The translations under genes were made by a program, and so were the position numbers. Below, piece by piece: positions 10,952 through 19,851 of a stretch of DNA of 64,000 nucleotides. The DNA is from Spodoptera frugiperda (Eukaryota > Arthropoda > Insecta > Lepidoptera > Noctuidae), in assembly GCF_023101765.2 (NCBI RefSeq), contig NC_064239.1, positions 12,482,315 to 12,546,314 of the forward strand. The letters are read 5' to 3'. Under the pieces are notes generated by a model. The model was not told the DNA's origin, ran no database searches, and was given only the letters and a program-made list of their open reading frames with translations. Numbering within the stretch: position 1 is the stretch's first letter; each line of letters starts with the position of its first letter.

Positions 10952-10965
10952 CTGGGCCCATAACC
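10952..10965 (-). other. Copia primer-binding site (initiator-tRNA half)
   Basis: The coding strand reads GGTTATGGGCCCAG next to the 5' LTR. It is complementary to the anticodon-stem region of initiator tRNA-Met (CTGGGCCCATAACC), the internal-half priming known from Drosophila copia, not to a tRNA 3' end. Confidence 0.85.
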
Positions 10966-11148
10966 TGTTAGATTACGGAGTATTTCTTAATAAACAATAG
11001 TATTAATATCTAAAAAGAACGTTTTATTATAATAAAGATATACATAGCAAGAATGACACAGTTACAATGACAACCAAAAACAATCATGCCAGCTAGTTAA
11101 ATTTTCAGGAACAAATATTAAAACTAAACTCATTTGTGTTACTCAACA
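10966..11148 (-). repeat. 5' LTR of the Copia element
   Basis: 183 bp, the same as the copy at 7028-7210 by eye. It is followed by the target duplication GGTAG at 11149-11153. Confidence 0.95.
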
Positions 11149-12805
11149 GGTAGCAACAATAGGGTAGATAACAAATTTGTAATGGCCGTCTTGTAAATTA
11201 ATTTTAAGTATTTTTTTAAGGTATACCAATACTTTTGATTCGTCACGTTTAGGTAGATTTAATACGTAGAAATGACGTATTTACTCCCACTCCTAAACTT
11301 TTATACAATAATATTATGACAAAATAAAAAAATAAGTGTCTAATATTTTTTCATTACCGGACTAAATACTAAATAGATTTTTAACTTTTATACCCCGTCA
11401 TGATCCGTATTGGTCTTTATTTTACATATAAAATTACTGTTGCTATACGTTCATTTAACCACACCGTCTTGTTTACATCCAAGAACTACTTTGTGACTGG
11501 GTTTTACCACAAATTAATTATTTTACTATCAATGTTGTTGACTACCTCTGCGGTTTTTCAGAACTAAGGTATCATGTCTAATGAATTAATTTTTATTTCC
11601 ATATATTTATTTAAAACACTCTAAAATTATATTTTTAAACATTACTTATAAAAATAAAAAACAAAATAACAGAATTAAAATTAATTAATTAATTTTTATT
11701 ATTATTAAAGACCATCAATTTTGTTATATAAATTTTGAGCTGAAATGAACTAAAATTCAACCGTGATCATGGCGCTTGCAACAGTGGCGAAATATCGGAT
11801 ACTCATAGAAATAGAAAAACATGGTAAATATCCTGTTTAAATTTCCTTTTTAATCCATTTTGTTGGTAGGCAAAACCAAGAAGCAAATACAAAGAGGAAT
11901 TGTCATAACTAAATTTCTCCTTATCATAATGCGTGATAGTTTACATAAAGCGTGAGACATTGCAAACCACGCCCCTCTCCATTTTCCAACATGCAGTCCC
12001 ATACTACAAATACGTTGCCAATAGTCAACATTTTAATATGCCGCTTTCTGAGCGCATATTATAACCTACTCGAACCTTTTTACTTATATCATTGGGCAAG
12101 ACTCATTTGTTTTGTCACAGTACACAATTACATTATGGCATCTCCTCTTTGTGGTTGCTTTATGGTCAAAACAAACCAGGAAAATGATATTTATTTAAAA
12201 TAGATAAATTTTCAAACGTAAACGAAAAATACGTTTATACATTTACTGACTCATGGATTCTACCCAAACCTTTATCTCCAACAGTTTCATTGGTGGCCAT
12301 TTTTGCAAACAGCATTTCAAATTATCATCATATTGACGCATAAAAATACAGATACATTGAAATTCCAACATTAACGTTTTAACTTTACGGTACAAATTCA
12401 TTTGTAGCAGTAGGCGATACGATAGATTCATACGAACAGGAAAATTGCACGGGTAATTATTTGTACGTCATTCACGCAACACTCACGCGCAGTTATACCA
12501 GTCTGCGCTAAAGGAATCCCCTCAGAACTTTGTCATTACCTAAAACAGCTAAGATAAAACAAACTTTAATCACAACACGCATGGTTTATTTTACATTGAA
12601 CGCTAAAAAAACAACTTCAACTGGTTTAGCAATTACAATCATTCTAAAATCAACTTTATTACCAGTGTGTTTAGGATGATATTTACAATGACTCTTGAAT
12701 ATAAGCAAGATATTAGATTGTAAACATTCGTTTGTAACAGTGTTTCGCTTGCTTCACCTAGTAGTGGTTCCCTTAAGTGTTAATCATAGAATACGGTTTC
12801 AAACA
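11149..12805. other. Spacer upstream of the fourth arrestin-like gene
   Basis: AT-rich, with no convincing gene. Bases 11385-11400 and 11200-11350 contain short blocks (cctaaacttttatacaataatatta; aattaatttttatt-rich) of unclear origin. The short ORFs here have no family features. Confidence 0.35.
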
Positions 12806-13792
12806 ATGCCTGTGTTGTGCGAAATATTTCTGGACAAGACGAGAGATGGTGTGCATAGATCTGGGGAACCAGTTAGAGGTACAATGGTCTACTCTGTGGA
12901 TAAACCAACCAAGTTCGAAAGTATCTACATGAGCTTCGTGGGCAAAGGAAAGTGTAGATGGTCAGAATCAGACGGTGATGATAACAGATATTATGAAAAT
13001 AAAGAAGAATACGTAAACCAGTCTTGCAATGTGCTGCATTCAAGAAGTGATAACAAGATACCAGCAGGCAGATACGAGTTCCCATTTCAATTCTTCCTAC
13101 CACATGAGATACCGGCTTCATTCAAAAACAGAACCTGCTGTATACAATACAAAATTACAGCAGAATTTGTAAAGGCCAAGTTCTTTAACGCGACAAGCAA
13201 ATTTGTTAAAGAAGTGCCCGTGTATGCTTACGTGAGCCGAACTAGTGTAGAACCACTGCATTTTGGTTTGCATAAAGACTTATTCTCCTTAACATCAAAC
13301 CAGAAAGTGATAGTCAAAGCAGTTTTAGACAAAACTATTGCGGCTCCAGGTGAAAATTTTACTATAAAACTCACAATAAACAACGATTCAGGATTGAATG
13401 TAATTATAAAAACTAAATTATACAGGTGTTTTACTTATATATCAAGTTCTAAAAGTAAAAAGGTTGAGAAGGAAGCAGTTAAAGATACAGCTTCAGCCAC
13501 AACGATTAAGGAGCGTAGTGTATCAAACTTGATGTTCACTGTACCTGTATTGCCGAGTTTGTATTCCATACAGCATACGAAAATAATGACTGGAGAGTAC
13601 AAAGTGAGAGTGAAAATTGACTTGCCCTTTCCTCACTTCAATGAGGAAGTAGAAGTACCAGTAGCTATTGGTGAAAGAAGAGATAGACTTGGACTTGATG
13701 ACCTGGTTCTTGATGAACAACCTTCGTCTTCAAAAGAACATATAGGAGAAAAGAAATATGATGAGAATTGGGTTAACTTACGAGTTAGTTGA
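12806..13792 (+). CDS. Arrestin domain-containing protein, no PPxY
   Basis: The frame is open from an ATG at 12695 (365 residues), but the arrestin alignment begins at MPVLCEIF, so I choose the ATG at 12806 (aaacaATGc, 328 residues). The N-domain includes DKPTKFESIYMSFVGKG and YEFPFQFFLPHEIPASFKN. The C-domain has APGENFTIKLTINNDSG and ends VEVPVAIGE. The tail is acidic and Ser-rich without a PPxY. The paralog at 5564-6481 shares almost every block, including the YVNQS motif, and both keep the 'EPLHFGL/EPMLFGL' linker between domains. It is intronless like its neighbours. Its probable role is as a cytosolic trafficking adaptor; the missing PPxY means it would have to work without direct NEDD4 binding or through a paralog. 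Confidence 0.87.
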   Translation: MPVLCEIFLDKTRDGVHRSGEPVRGTMVYSVDKPTKFESIYMSFVGKGKCRWSESDGDDNRYYENKEEYVNQSCNVLHSRSDNKIPAGRYEFPFQFFLPHEIPASFKNRTCCIQYKITAEFVKAKFFNATSKFVKEVPVYAYVSRTSVEPLHFGLHKDLFSLTSNQKVIVKAVLDKTIAAPGENFTIKLTINNDSGLNVIIKTKLYRCFTYISSSKSKKVEKEAVKDTASATTIKERSVSNLMFTVPVLPSLYSIQHTKIMTGEYKVRVKIDLPFPHFNEEVEVPVAIGERRDRLGLDDLVLDEQPSSSKEHIGEKKYDENWVNLRVS

Positions 13793-13909
13793 AGATTGGA
13801 TTATAACAATTCTAATATTGTTGACATTGTTAATGTAATCAATCATACGTGAATATCGTTATTGAAGAAAGCTAATGGTGTATTCTTAGTTTTAGAAATA
13901 CATTGGACA

Positions 13910-14225
13910 CTGATTAATTCAAACTTTCGATAATTCGAACCTCTCTAAAATTCGAAGTTATTACTACAAATTACACTTGGTAATTTGATAGAAAAAATAA
14001 ATTCTACATTACCAAATGACTCGTCAATTTGAACTTATTGGCATTATAAACTCTCGACAGTTCGAGTTGTATAGAGAAAGGGATAAAATGGTCTTGAAAC
14101 TTGCAGTGGTCAGTACCGACATTTTGAAGCAAATTTAAATTTCGGACAATTTGAGTTTTCGAACTTTCGGTAATGCGAAATATTTAAAGAACGCTCCAGT
14201 TTCGAATTAATGAAAGTCGACTATT
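13910..14225. mobile_element. Degraded MITE, pogo/Tigger-like
   Basis: The segment is built of repeated 'aattcgaa', 'ttcga' and 'tttcggacaatttgag' motifs. Its edges (gattaattcaaactttcg on the left, gaattaatgaaagtcgac on the right) are loosely inverted. This pattern resembles pogo/Tigger-derived MITEs. No target duplication is clear and there is no transposase ORF. Confidence 0.45.
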
Positions 14226-15507
14226 GCACTTAGAATTTGTTATAGTAATGTTAATTAAACAATGTAATGATGAGTAAATTGTTCTACACAATAAAAAATG
14301 GACGTAGATTTTTTTCTTCTGTCAAATTAAGAAGAATATAATTGTACTATTAATTATTCAAATGTTATGCTGCTAGTCTCTAATTGACGTTTTTATGTTA
14401 CGTTCAATACATACCTATAAATATTTTAAGTATTTTTTATAATTTATGTAAAATTAAATATCTTGAAACCAAATACTATTTTATTTATTATTTTCTGCGG
14501 TTTTACCAGCTCTGCTTGGTTCCTATTGGCCGTAGCATAATGTTTTAAACCTTGAGATTCCTAGGAATCTTGATAAACCAGTATAAATGATGCAACTACT
14601 TATTGTCTCATAGTACATATTATCCTTATTGGTTACACCCACATTTGTCACAATCATTGGTACTTTACATTATATTATTCATGTCTATATACTAATAAAC
14701 GTACCTACCTATAAATCTGAAGTTTGTTTGAACGCACTAATATCCAGAACTACATACACCTTTAGATTTGGCAAAAATCCTCAACAATCATGAGACCCTA
14801 GTACTAACAGTTACTCTTTTGAAAATTCAAACCAAACAAACAGTGTTATTTATAGCAATTCCTATAACTGGCTTAAATTAAATTGCCATTTAAATTACAA
14901 TATCAGTGACATTTAAAACCAAATTAACAATCAAATACCAGCAACCATCAAAGAAGGTACGTTATAACAAACACGAGACGACATTTTAAATCAAACACAT
15001 CAAATACAAAATGTCGTCAATCCAATATTCCGAGTGAAATTCACGTTTAACACCCAATCGTAAGGGCGAGCACACATCATAACGTGTAATTCCTCAAAGT
15101 CCCCCATCAGCGCCAAGTCCTCTAACTCCCCCGAATAATTAACGAGGTGCGAAACGAGACGATTAAATCCTCCGTGTAAATATTTCATTGGACGAATGCG
15201 TGTGAACTTGGCTTTTAAAAAAAGCGTTCTCTGAGGAGCTTAGGGCTGCCAACCTGTATTAATCTTGTAATGTCGCAACCTTGTTCAAATGTTTGTTTTG
15301 ACTGTGTGACGTCCTTAGATGTGGATTTAAAAACGATTAGTGTGTAGACTCTGCTGAAGCTATCAGCTACCTAAAGGTTAAGTGGGTAAATAATTAAATA
15401 TCACGATTCGAATCAATTTATTTGCCTAAGTGTGGGTTGTTATTTTAAATATCTAATTTTAAATCTACTTTATATGAATTCATAGATTTTTTTATCTCTT
15501 TTTTCAA
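14226..15507. other. Intergenic sequence with an RTE-type tail
   Basis: Bases 14495-14620 resemble the RTE-type tail at 2309-2500 (tgcggttttaccagctctgc, then the cctattggccgtagcataatg block). The rest is AT-rich without a gene. The 62-codon ORF at 15000-15188 (minus) has no recognisable features. Confidence 0.4.
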
Positions 15508-15683
15508 TAGTGGGTGAGTCTATTGCCAAATACTAGACACAATTTTCCAGACTCCGCGTTACTACTGAGAAATTCAAAGATCCGAAAAAAGCTCAGGAAT
15601 ACTTTGACAGACCCGGGAATCGAACCCGAAACCCCGTGCGCGGCAGTCACAGATGTAACCACTGTTCTAACGCAGTCAGTTAG
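15508..15683 (-). repeat. tRNA-derived SINE, 3'-truncated copy
   Basis: On the minus strand the tRNA-like head includes a B-box-like ggttcgattcccgggt (complement of acccgggaatcgaacc) followed by the SINE body (tactgagaaatt, ctattgccaaatac). It is the same family as 40735-41013. Confidence 0.7.
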
Positions 15684-16030
15684 ATAATATATTTTTTCAG
15701 GTTCATTATTTTTGGAGAATTAAACTAATTTTTTGTAACCTAAAAAGCTAAAAGAACAGCCTTACAGCAAAGAGAGACAGGATAAAGTATATTTGTCACA
15801 AGTACTCGTGTGTACGTATATTAAGTTCTTGCCGTCTGTCTGTTTGTCAGCAATTGACATACATGTAATGTTCAGGACGTGACTGTCAAACGGTGCTCTT
15901 AAACGAAACGTTTTTCGTTCCATGGTGTTTGTAAATACAAAGGAGTGAACTGGAGTGGGTGAAAACATCTTTTTATGTACTCGTACGTAACCAATGTAAG
16001 TTAAGTAAGTGTTTGCAACAACACTTACAC

Positions 16031-16066
16031 GCCTTTTATCCCCAAAATTGTAGGCAGAGGTGCACA
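16031..16066 (-). repeat. SINE 3'-end fragment
   Basis: A cgccttttatcc...gtaggcagaggtgcacac stretch, the 3' end of the tRNA-SINE family. It lies just left of the SINE that was hit by the LINE. Confidence 0.5.
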
Positions 16067-16288
16067 CTACATTACCATTACATTACCACTATTACGACAC
16101 TTTAATCGTCACGCCTTTTATCTCCGAAAGGGTAGGCAGAGGTGCGCATTACGGCACATAATGCCGCTGCACAATACACACCCACTTTTCACCATTTATT
16201 TTATAGGTTGAGACCTACCATTTATTAATAAGGGGCGAGCGTATTGCCATATATCGTGACTCCGTGCTACTACTGAGAAATTTTTGAG

Positions 16289-16303
16289 AAACCGAAAATG
16301 CTT
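16289..16303. repeat. Left target-site duplication of the R1-clade LINE
   Basis: aaaccgaaaatgctt, 15 bp, matched exactly at 22471-22485. The last two T could belong to the poly(A) tail instead. Confidence 0.92.
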
Positions 16304-16328
16304 TTTTTTTTTTTTTTTTTTTTTTTTT

Positions 16329-16618
16329 CCAGGGCGGAAAATCATCCAATGACTTCTCTCGCCAGGGCAAAGCGAGAGGGAGTGTCAGACTCTTACTGAC
16401 TAAAAACCACCCCGTTCCTTCTCCTGCTTGTCAAGCCGGAGCCCCGGTAAACCCGCTAGGTAGTCCGCAGCTCCGGATTAAGCATCAGCCCTATTGGGCC
16501 CCATCTGTGGTGGTCTGATGGCTCTTTGAGGCGCGCGCGGAACGCGACGCGCCGCACGCACGGGTCTGGTTCTGGTCGGGCGGCGAGCTACCCTTGCTCA
16601 CCGTCCGCAGACCCGCAC
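16329..16618 (-). other. 3' UTR of the R1-clade LINE
   Basis: Read on the minus strand it goes from the ORF2 stop through accaccacagatggggcc, then gatccggagctgcgg, aggaacggggtggtttttag and tgacactccctctcgc, and ends ggatgattttccgccc-A(n). The portion from gatccggag onward (about 150 bp) recurs alone many times in this window. Confidence 0.85.
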
Positions 16619-17419
16619 TTACGGTGGCCGGAGATCGTCTCGCGATCCCCGACGCCCGGAGTGTCTCTCGCGACGGCTGGGGCGTGAAGAGGTTCGTTCT
16701 CTCACGCGCCCCGCCTCCTCCTTAGCTAGCATGACTGCTTCGCAGAAGGAGGAGACGGCATCCCAGTCCCCCTCGCTCCGCACCATGGTCTGAACCAATG
16801 CCGGACGCGAGAGGTCGCCGTCGCCAACCACATCCCTGAGGACACGGCGGTGCTCAGCCCATGCAGGGCACACCGCCACCGTATGCTCCACCGTATCCTC
16901 CGGGCGGTCCGCACAGTGATGACACCCGGGCGTTTCCTCCCGCCCAATCAGAAACAGGAACCTACCGAAACTTCCATGTCCGGTAAGCACCTGCGTCAGG
17001 CGGTAGGTGAGGACGCCGTGGCGCCTCTCTAGCCACTCCTCAAAGAGGGGACTTACCGCTGCAATGACAGCGAGCCCAGCCCTCGGTTGCGACAGTCGTT
17101 GCTGCCATTCCACCATGAGATCACGCCGGAACTCGTCCCGCCACGCACTAATCTGGCGCGGCAGCGGAGTTTCGCCCCGGCGACGCGCGTCGGCGTGCAA
17201 ACTAAAGACGCGCGCAAGCACCTTTGCCTCCAGATCCCATGGTGGCAATCCGGCAAGGAGGTTCGCCGCTTCCCCGGAGATCGTACGATATCCACGGATT
17301 ATTCGGATGGCCATGACCCTCTGGGACGTAAGTAGCGCCCGAGCTGGCCGCCGCATCAGACTCGGGGCCCATACAGGGGCGCCGTAGAGGGCCATGGACC
17401 GCACGATCCCCGCGTACAA
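16619..17419 (-). pseudogene. LINE ORF2, C-terminal part with CCHC zinc motif
   Basis: 266 residues in a third frame. It begins YAGIVRSMALYGAPVW (the thumb end of RT), continues with QRVMAIRIIRGYRT, and carries the C-terminal zinc motif CHHCADRPEDTVEHTVAVC (C-X2-C...H...C), usual for R1-clade ORF2 proteins and implicated in RNA binding during target-primed reverse transcription. The tail is basic (SSRPSRRERHSGRRGSRDD). It continues the RT domain; the break from the previous frame at about 17438-17443 looks like one missing C in a G5C2 stretch. Confidence 0.88.
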
Positions 17420-18573
17420 CCTCCGGCAGGAGGCATTTGGCCCCCGAGGTTGGGCAGGAGCCGCTTAAGCGCAGCCCCCGTCCGTTCCAACTTAGGAGCC
17501 AAACGTCGGAAGTGCTCCACGAAGTTCCATCGACTGTCGAGGACGAGTCCTAGGTACTTCATCGTCGTCCCGACACCGATGGTAACCCCTCCTGCCGTTA
17601 TTTGGGACCCACCCAGAGGTGGCGCGTTCCCGCGGCCATGAAAACACATGGCCTCGGACTTGTGGAGCGCCACCTCGAGTCCCAATTGCCGGATCCTTGC
17701 AACGACCGTCGCAACCGCTCTCGCCATAAAATTGGCCGCCGCCTGGTGCGACCTCCCGTGCGCTAGCACCAGCGTGTCGTCGGCGTAACAGACTACGCTG
17801 ACGCCGTTCGGGAGGTCGGTGCGCAGCACCCAGTCGTAACCGATGTTCCACAGGAGCGGCCCCAAAACCGAACCCTGTGGAACACCGCGCGACATCTCTC
17901 GCCGTTTCCACTCACCTTGGTGACCGGGGTACGTGACGAATCTATCCGTCAGGTAGGCCTCGATAACACGACGGAGATAGGTAGGCACCCGGTGATACCG
18001 GAGTGCCTCCAGTATGCAGCTCCAGGGTAGGGAATTGAAAGCGTTGGCGATGTCCAGAGACACCGCCACGACGACCCCACCCCTGGACACTGCATTCCCC
18101 GTCGTGAGGTCTCTTACGCGCATGATGGCGTCCACCGTGGAGCGCCCTCTGCGGAAGCCGAACTGGCCATCCGCGAGGTCCGGCCCAATTCCGGACAAGT
18201 GCGCGACGAGGCGGTTCGAAATTATCCTTTCAAAGACTTTTCCCACCTCGTCGAGCAGCACAATGGGCCGGTACGCGGACGGAGAGTCCGCGGGGCGCCC
18301 CGGCTTCTTCACGAGGACCAGTTTTCCCGTCTTCCACTGAAGCGGGAACTGGCCCCTCTCCAAGCATGCGCTGTAGAGACCTATCAATCGAGGCCCGAGA
18401 GCCTCGGAGGCCAGAACCCACGCCTTACCATGTAGGCCATCGGGTCCTGGGGCGGTATTCTTGGCGCCCATCCGGCGCACCGCCGCTCTCATTTCTGCCT
18501 CGGTCACCTCGGGAACGGTGTCGTCGTCATCGTCGCTGTGGCCCGCATTGGTCACCGCAGGGGGCGGAGTCAT
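17356..18573 (-). pseudogene. LINE ORF2, reverse transcriptase part
   Basis: 405 residues. It shows the RT blocks: LVKKPGRPADSPSAYRPIVLL, GQFGFRRGRSTVDAI, VSLDIANAFNSLPW (first catalytic Asp), GVPQGSVLGPLLWN, CYADDTLVLAHG (the YADD catalytic pair) and MKYLGLVLDSRWNF. All catalytic residues are present. The last ~30 residues (from GGQMPPAGG) are out of frame. The Met at the start is not a real initiator; the frame continues the endonuclease ORF after a 1-nt shift near 18587-18600. Confidence 0.9.
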
Positions 18574-19808
18574 GAATGGAGGGGTGAAACCCCTCCGAAG
18601 TCGGGGAACAAGGCGCCAACTACCTCCTCCACAACTTCTGGCCGGAGACTCTGAGTCAGCGGGGGAGCCCAGGTGCGGAGCTTATCACGCACCATCCGAT
18701 AGGGGCGCCCCCATGGATCTCTGTTCAGAGTCTCCAGCATCTCCCGGCGGGCTTTCTCCTTAGCCCGCCAAATTTCCGCTTTGAGGGCGGCCTTTGCCGC
18801 CTTGTACCCCTCGTACAACTCCGCCTCTCTTACCTCCGCATCTGAAGGACGGATACGGAGCCTGCGGTGCCTGGTGTACCGGCGTCGCGCAGCAACGCAC
18901 GCACTGCGCATAGCAGCCAACTCCTGCGACCACCAGTACACCTGGCGCTTGCGCTGACCTGGTCGGACCCGGGGCATCGCCACGTCACATATTCTGGACA
19001 TGGCGTCCTGGAGCCATCTTGCTTCCTCGTCGATGTCGGCAGGCCTGTCCGGTGGTATCACCCAGGCCTGCACGATTGCGGCTTCCAGGAAAAGCTCTCG
19101 GTCCAGCTGTCTCAGCGCCCAACGCGGGCCACATGGGGCCTGTCTGACTGGCGGGTCCGCGGCCTCGGTGGAGACGTCAAACCGGATGTACCGGTGGTCC
19201 GAGAACGTCTCCACCTCCTCCATAACGCGCCAGTCAACGACACGAGGTGACAGAGCGGGGCTGGCGAACGATATGTCCACCACCGATTCGCCCTGCATCC
19301 GCACGCACGTGGGGACAGAACCCCGGTTCAGGACGACTAGGCCTGTCTCCAGAGCCCAGTCTTCCACCATCCTACCCCGGACGTCAGTGAGCCGGGAACC
19401 CCAAGCCAAGTTTTTGGCATTGAAGTCCCCGAGCACAAGCACGGGGAGGGAACGGAACCCGACGACGACGGCGACCAACTCCCTGAGGGAGTTGTGGAAC
19501 TCGGCGAGAGTTCGGTTCGGAGAGAAATACACGCCCACCACAGCGATCTCTCCGAACCGTGCTGCGACACAACCCCGGCCTCTCTGAGCGCTCTCGAGAG
19601 TCGGGGTACCGGCGGCGGCCGACGAGATGATGGTCACCGAGCCGTTTAAGTCCGCCACCCAGTGATCCCTGGGCGGGACGAAATACGGCTCGGAGACCAC
19701 AGCAACATTGATTGACCACTGCGCCATGCTCTGGAGCAGCAGATCCTGAGCGGCGGCGCAGTGGTTGATATTCGCCTGGAGGAGGCGGAATGGATTTATT
19801 ACTGGCAA
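18570..19808 (-). pseudogene. LINE ORF2, APE-type endonuclease part
   Basis: 412 residues from the ORF2 ATG. The endonuclease motifs are QANINH (11-16), SEPYF (39-43), LGDFNAKNLAWGS (about 125-137) and SDHRYIRFDV (about 204), covering the expected metal-binding and catalytic residues. A basic, Arg-rich linker follows (residues ~290-370). The frame ends at EVVGALFPDFGGVSPLHS, a few residues after a C-run where the RT frame should begin. The ATG lies 43 nt beyond the ORF1 stop, so ORF2 would need reinitiation or an upstream frame. Confidence 0.9.
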
Positions 19809-19851
19809 TCCATCACGACCTCCTCCCTGGCAGCATTACAGCCGGCGGTGG

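Larger units (their letters stand above)
7028..11148 (-). mobile_element. Copia-type LTR retrotransposon, deletion derivative
   Basis: A 4,121-bp element read on the minus strand. It is bounded by two 183-bp LTRs that look identical by eye and by a 5-bp target duplication GGTAG (7023-7027 and 11149-11153). Internal order is LTR, primer-binding site, gag, protease, integrase remnant, RT, RNase H, purine tract, LTR, which is the Copia order (integrase before RT). Identical LTRs mean a very recent insertion. The gag-pol frame is interrupted at the integrase, so this copy needs enzymes supplied in trans. It sits between the head-to-head arrestin-like genes. Confidence 0.95.

Noticed and set aside
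15600..15660. Possible true tRNA genes (B-box-like sequences here and at 22500, 40787, 47325, 55545)
   Set aside because: Each belongs to a SINE with a shared body; none folds as a clean cloverleaf with all invariant bases by eye.
19000..19587. 195-codon plus ORF opposite the LINE endonuclease
   Set aside because: GC-rich antisense frame of ORF2; catalytic motifs are on the minus strand.
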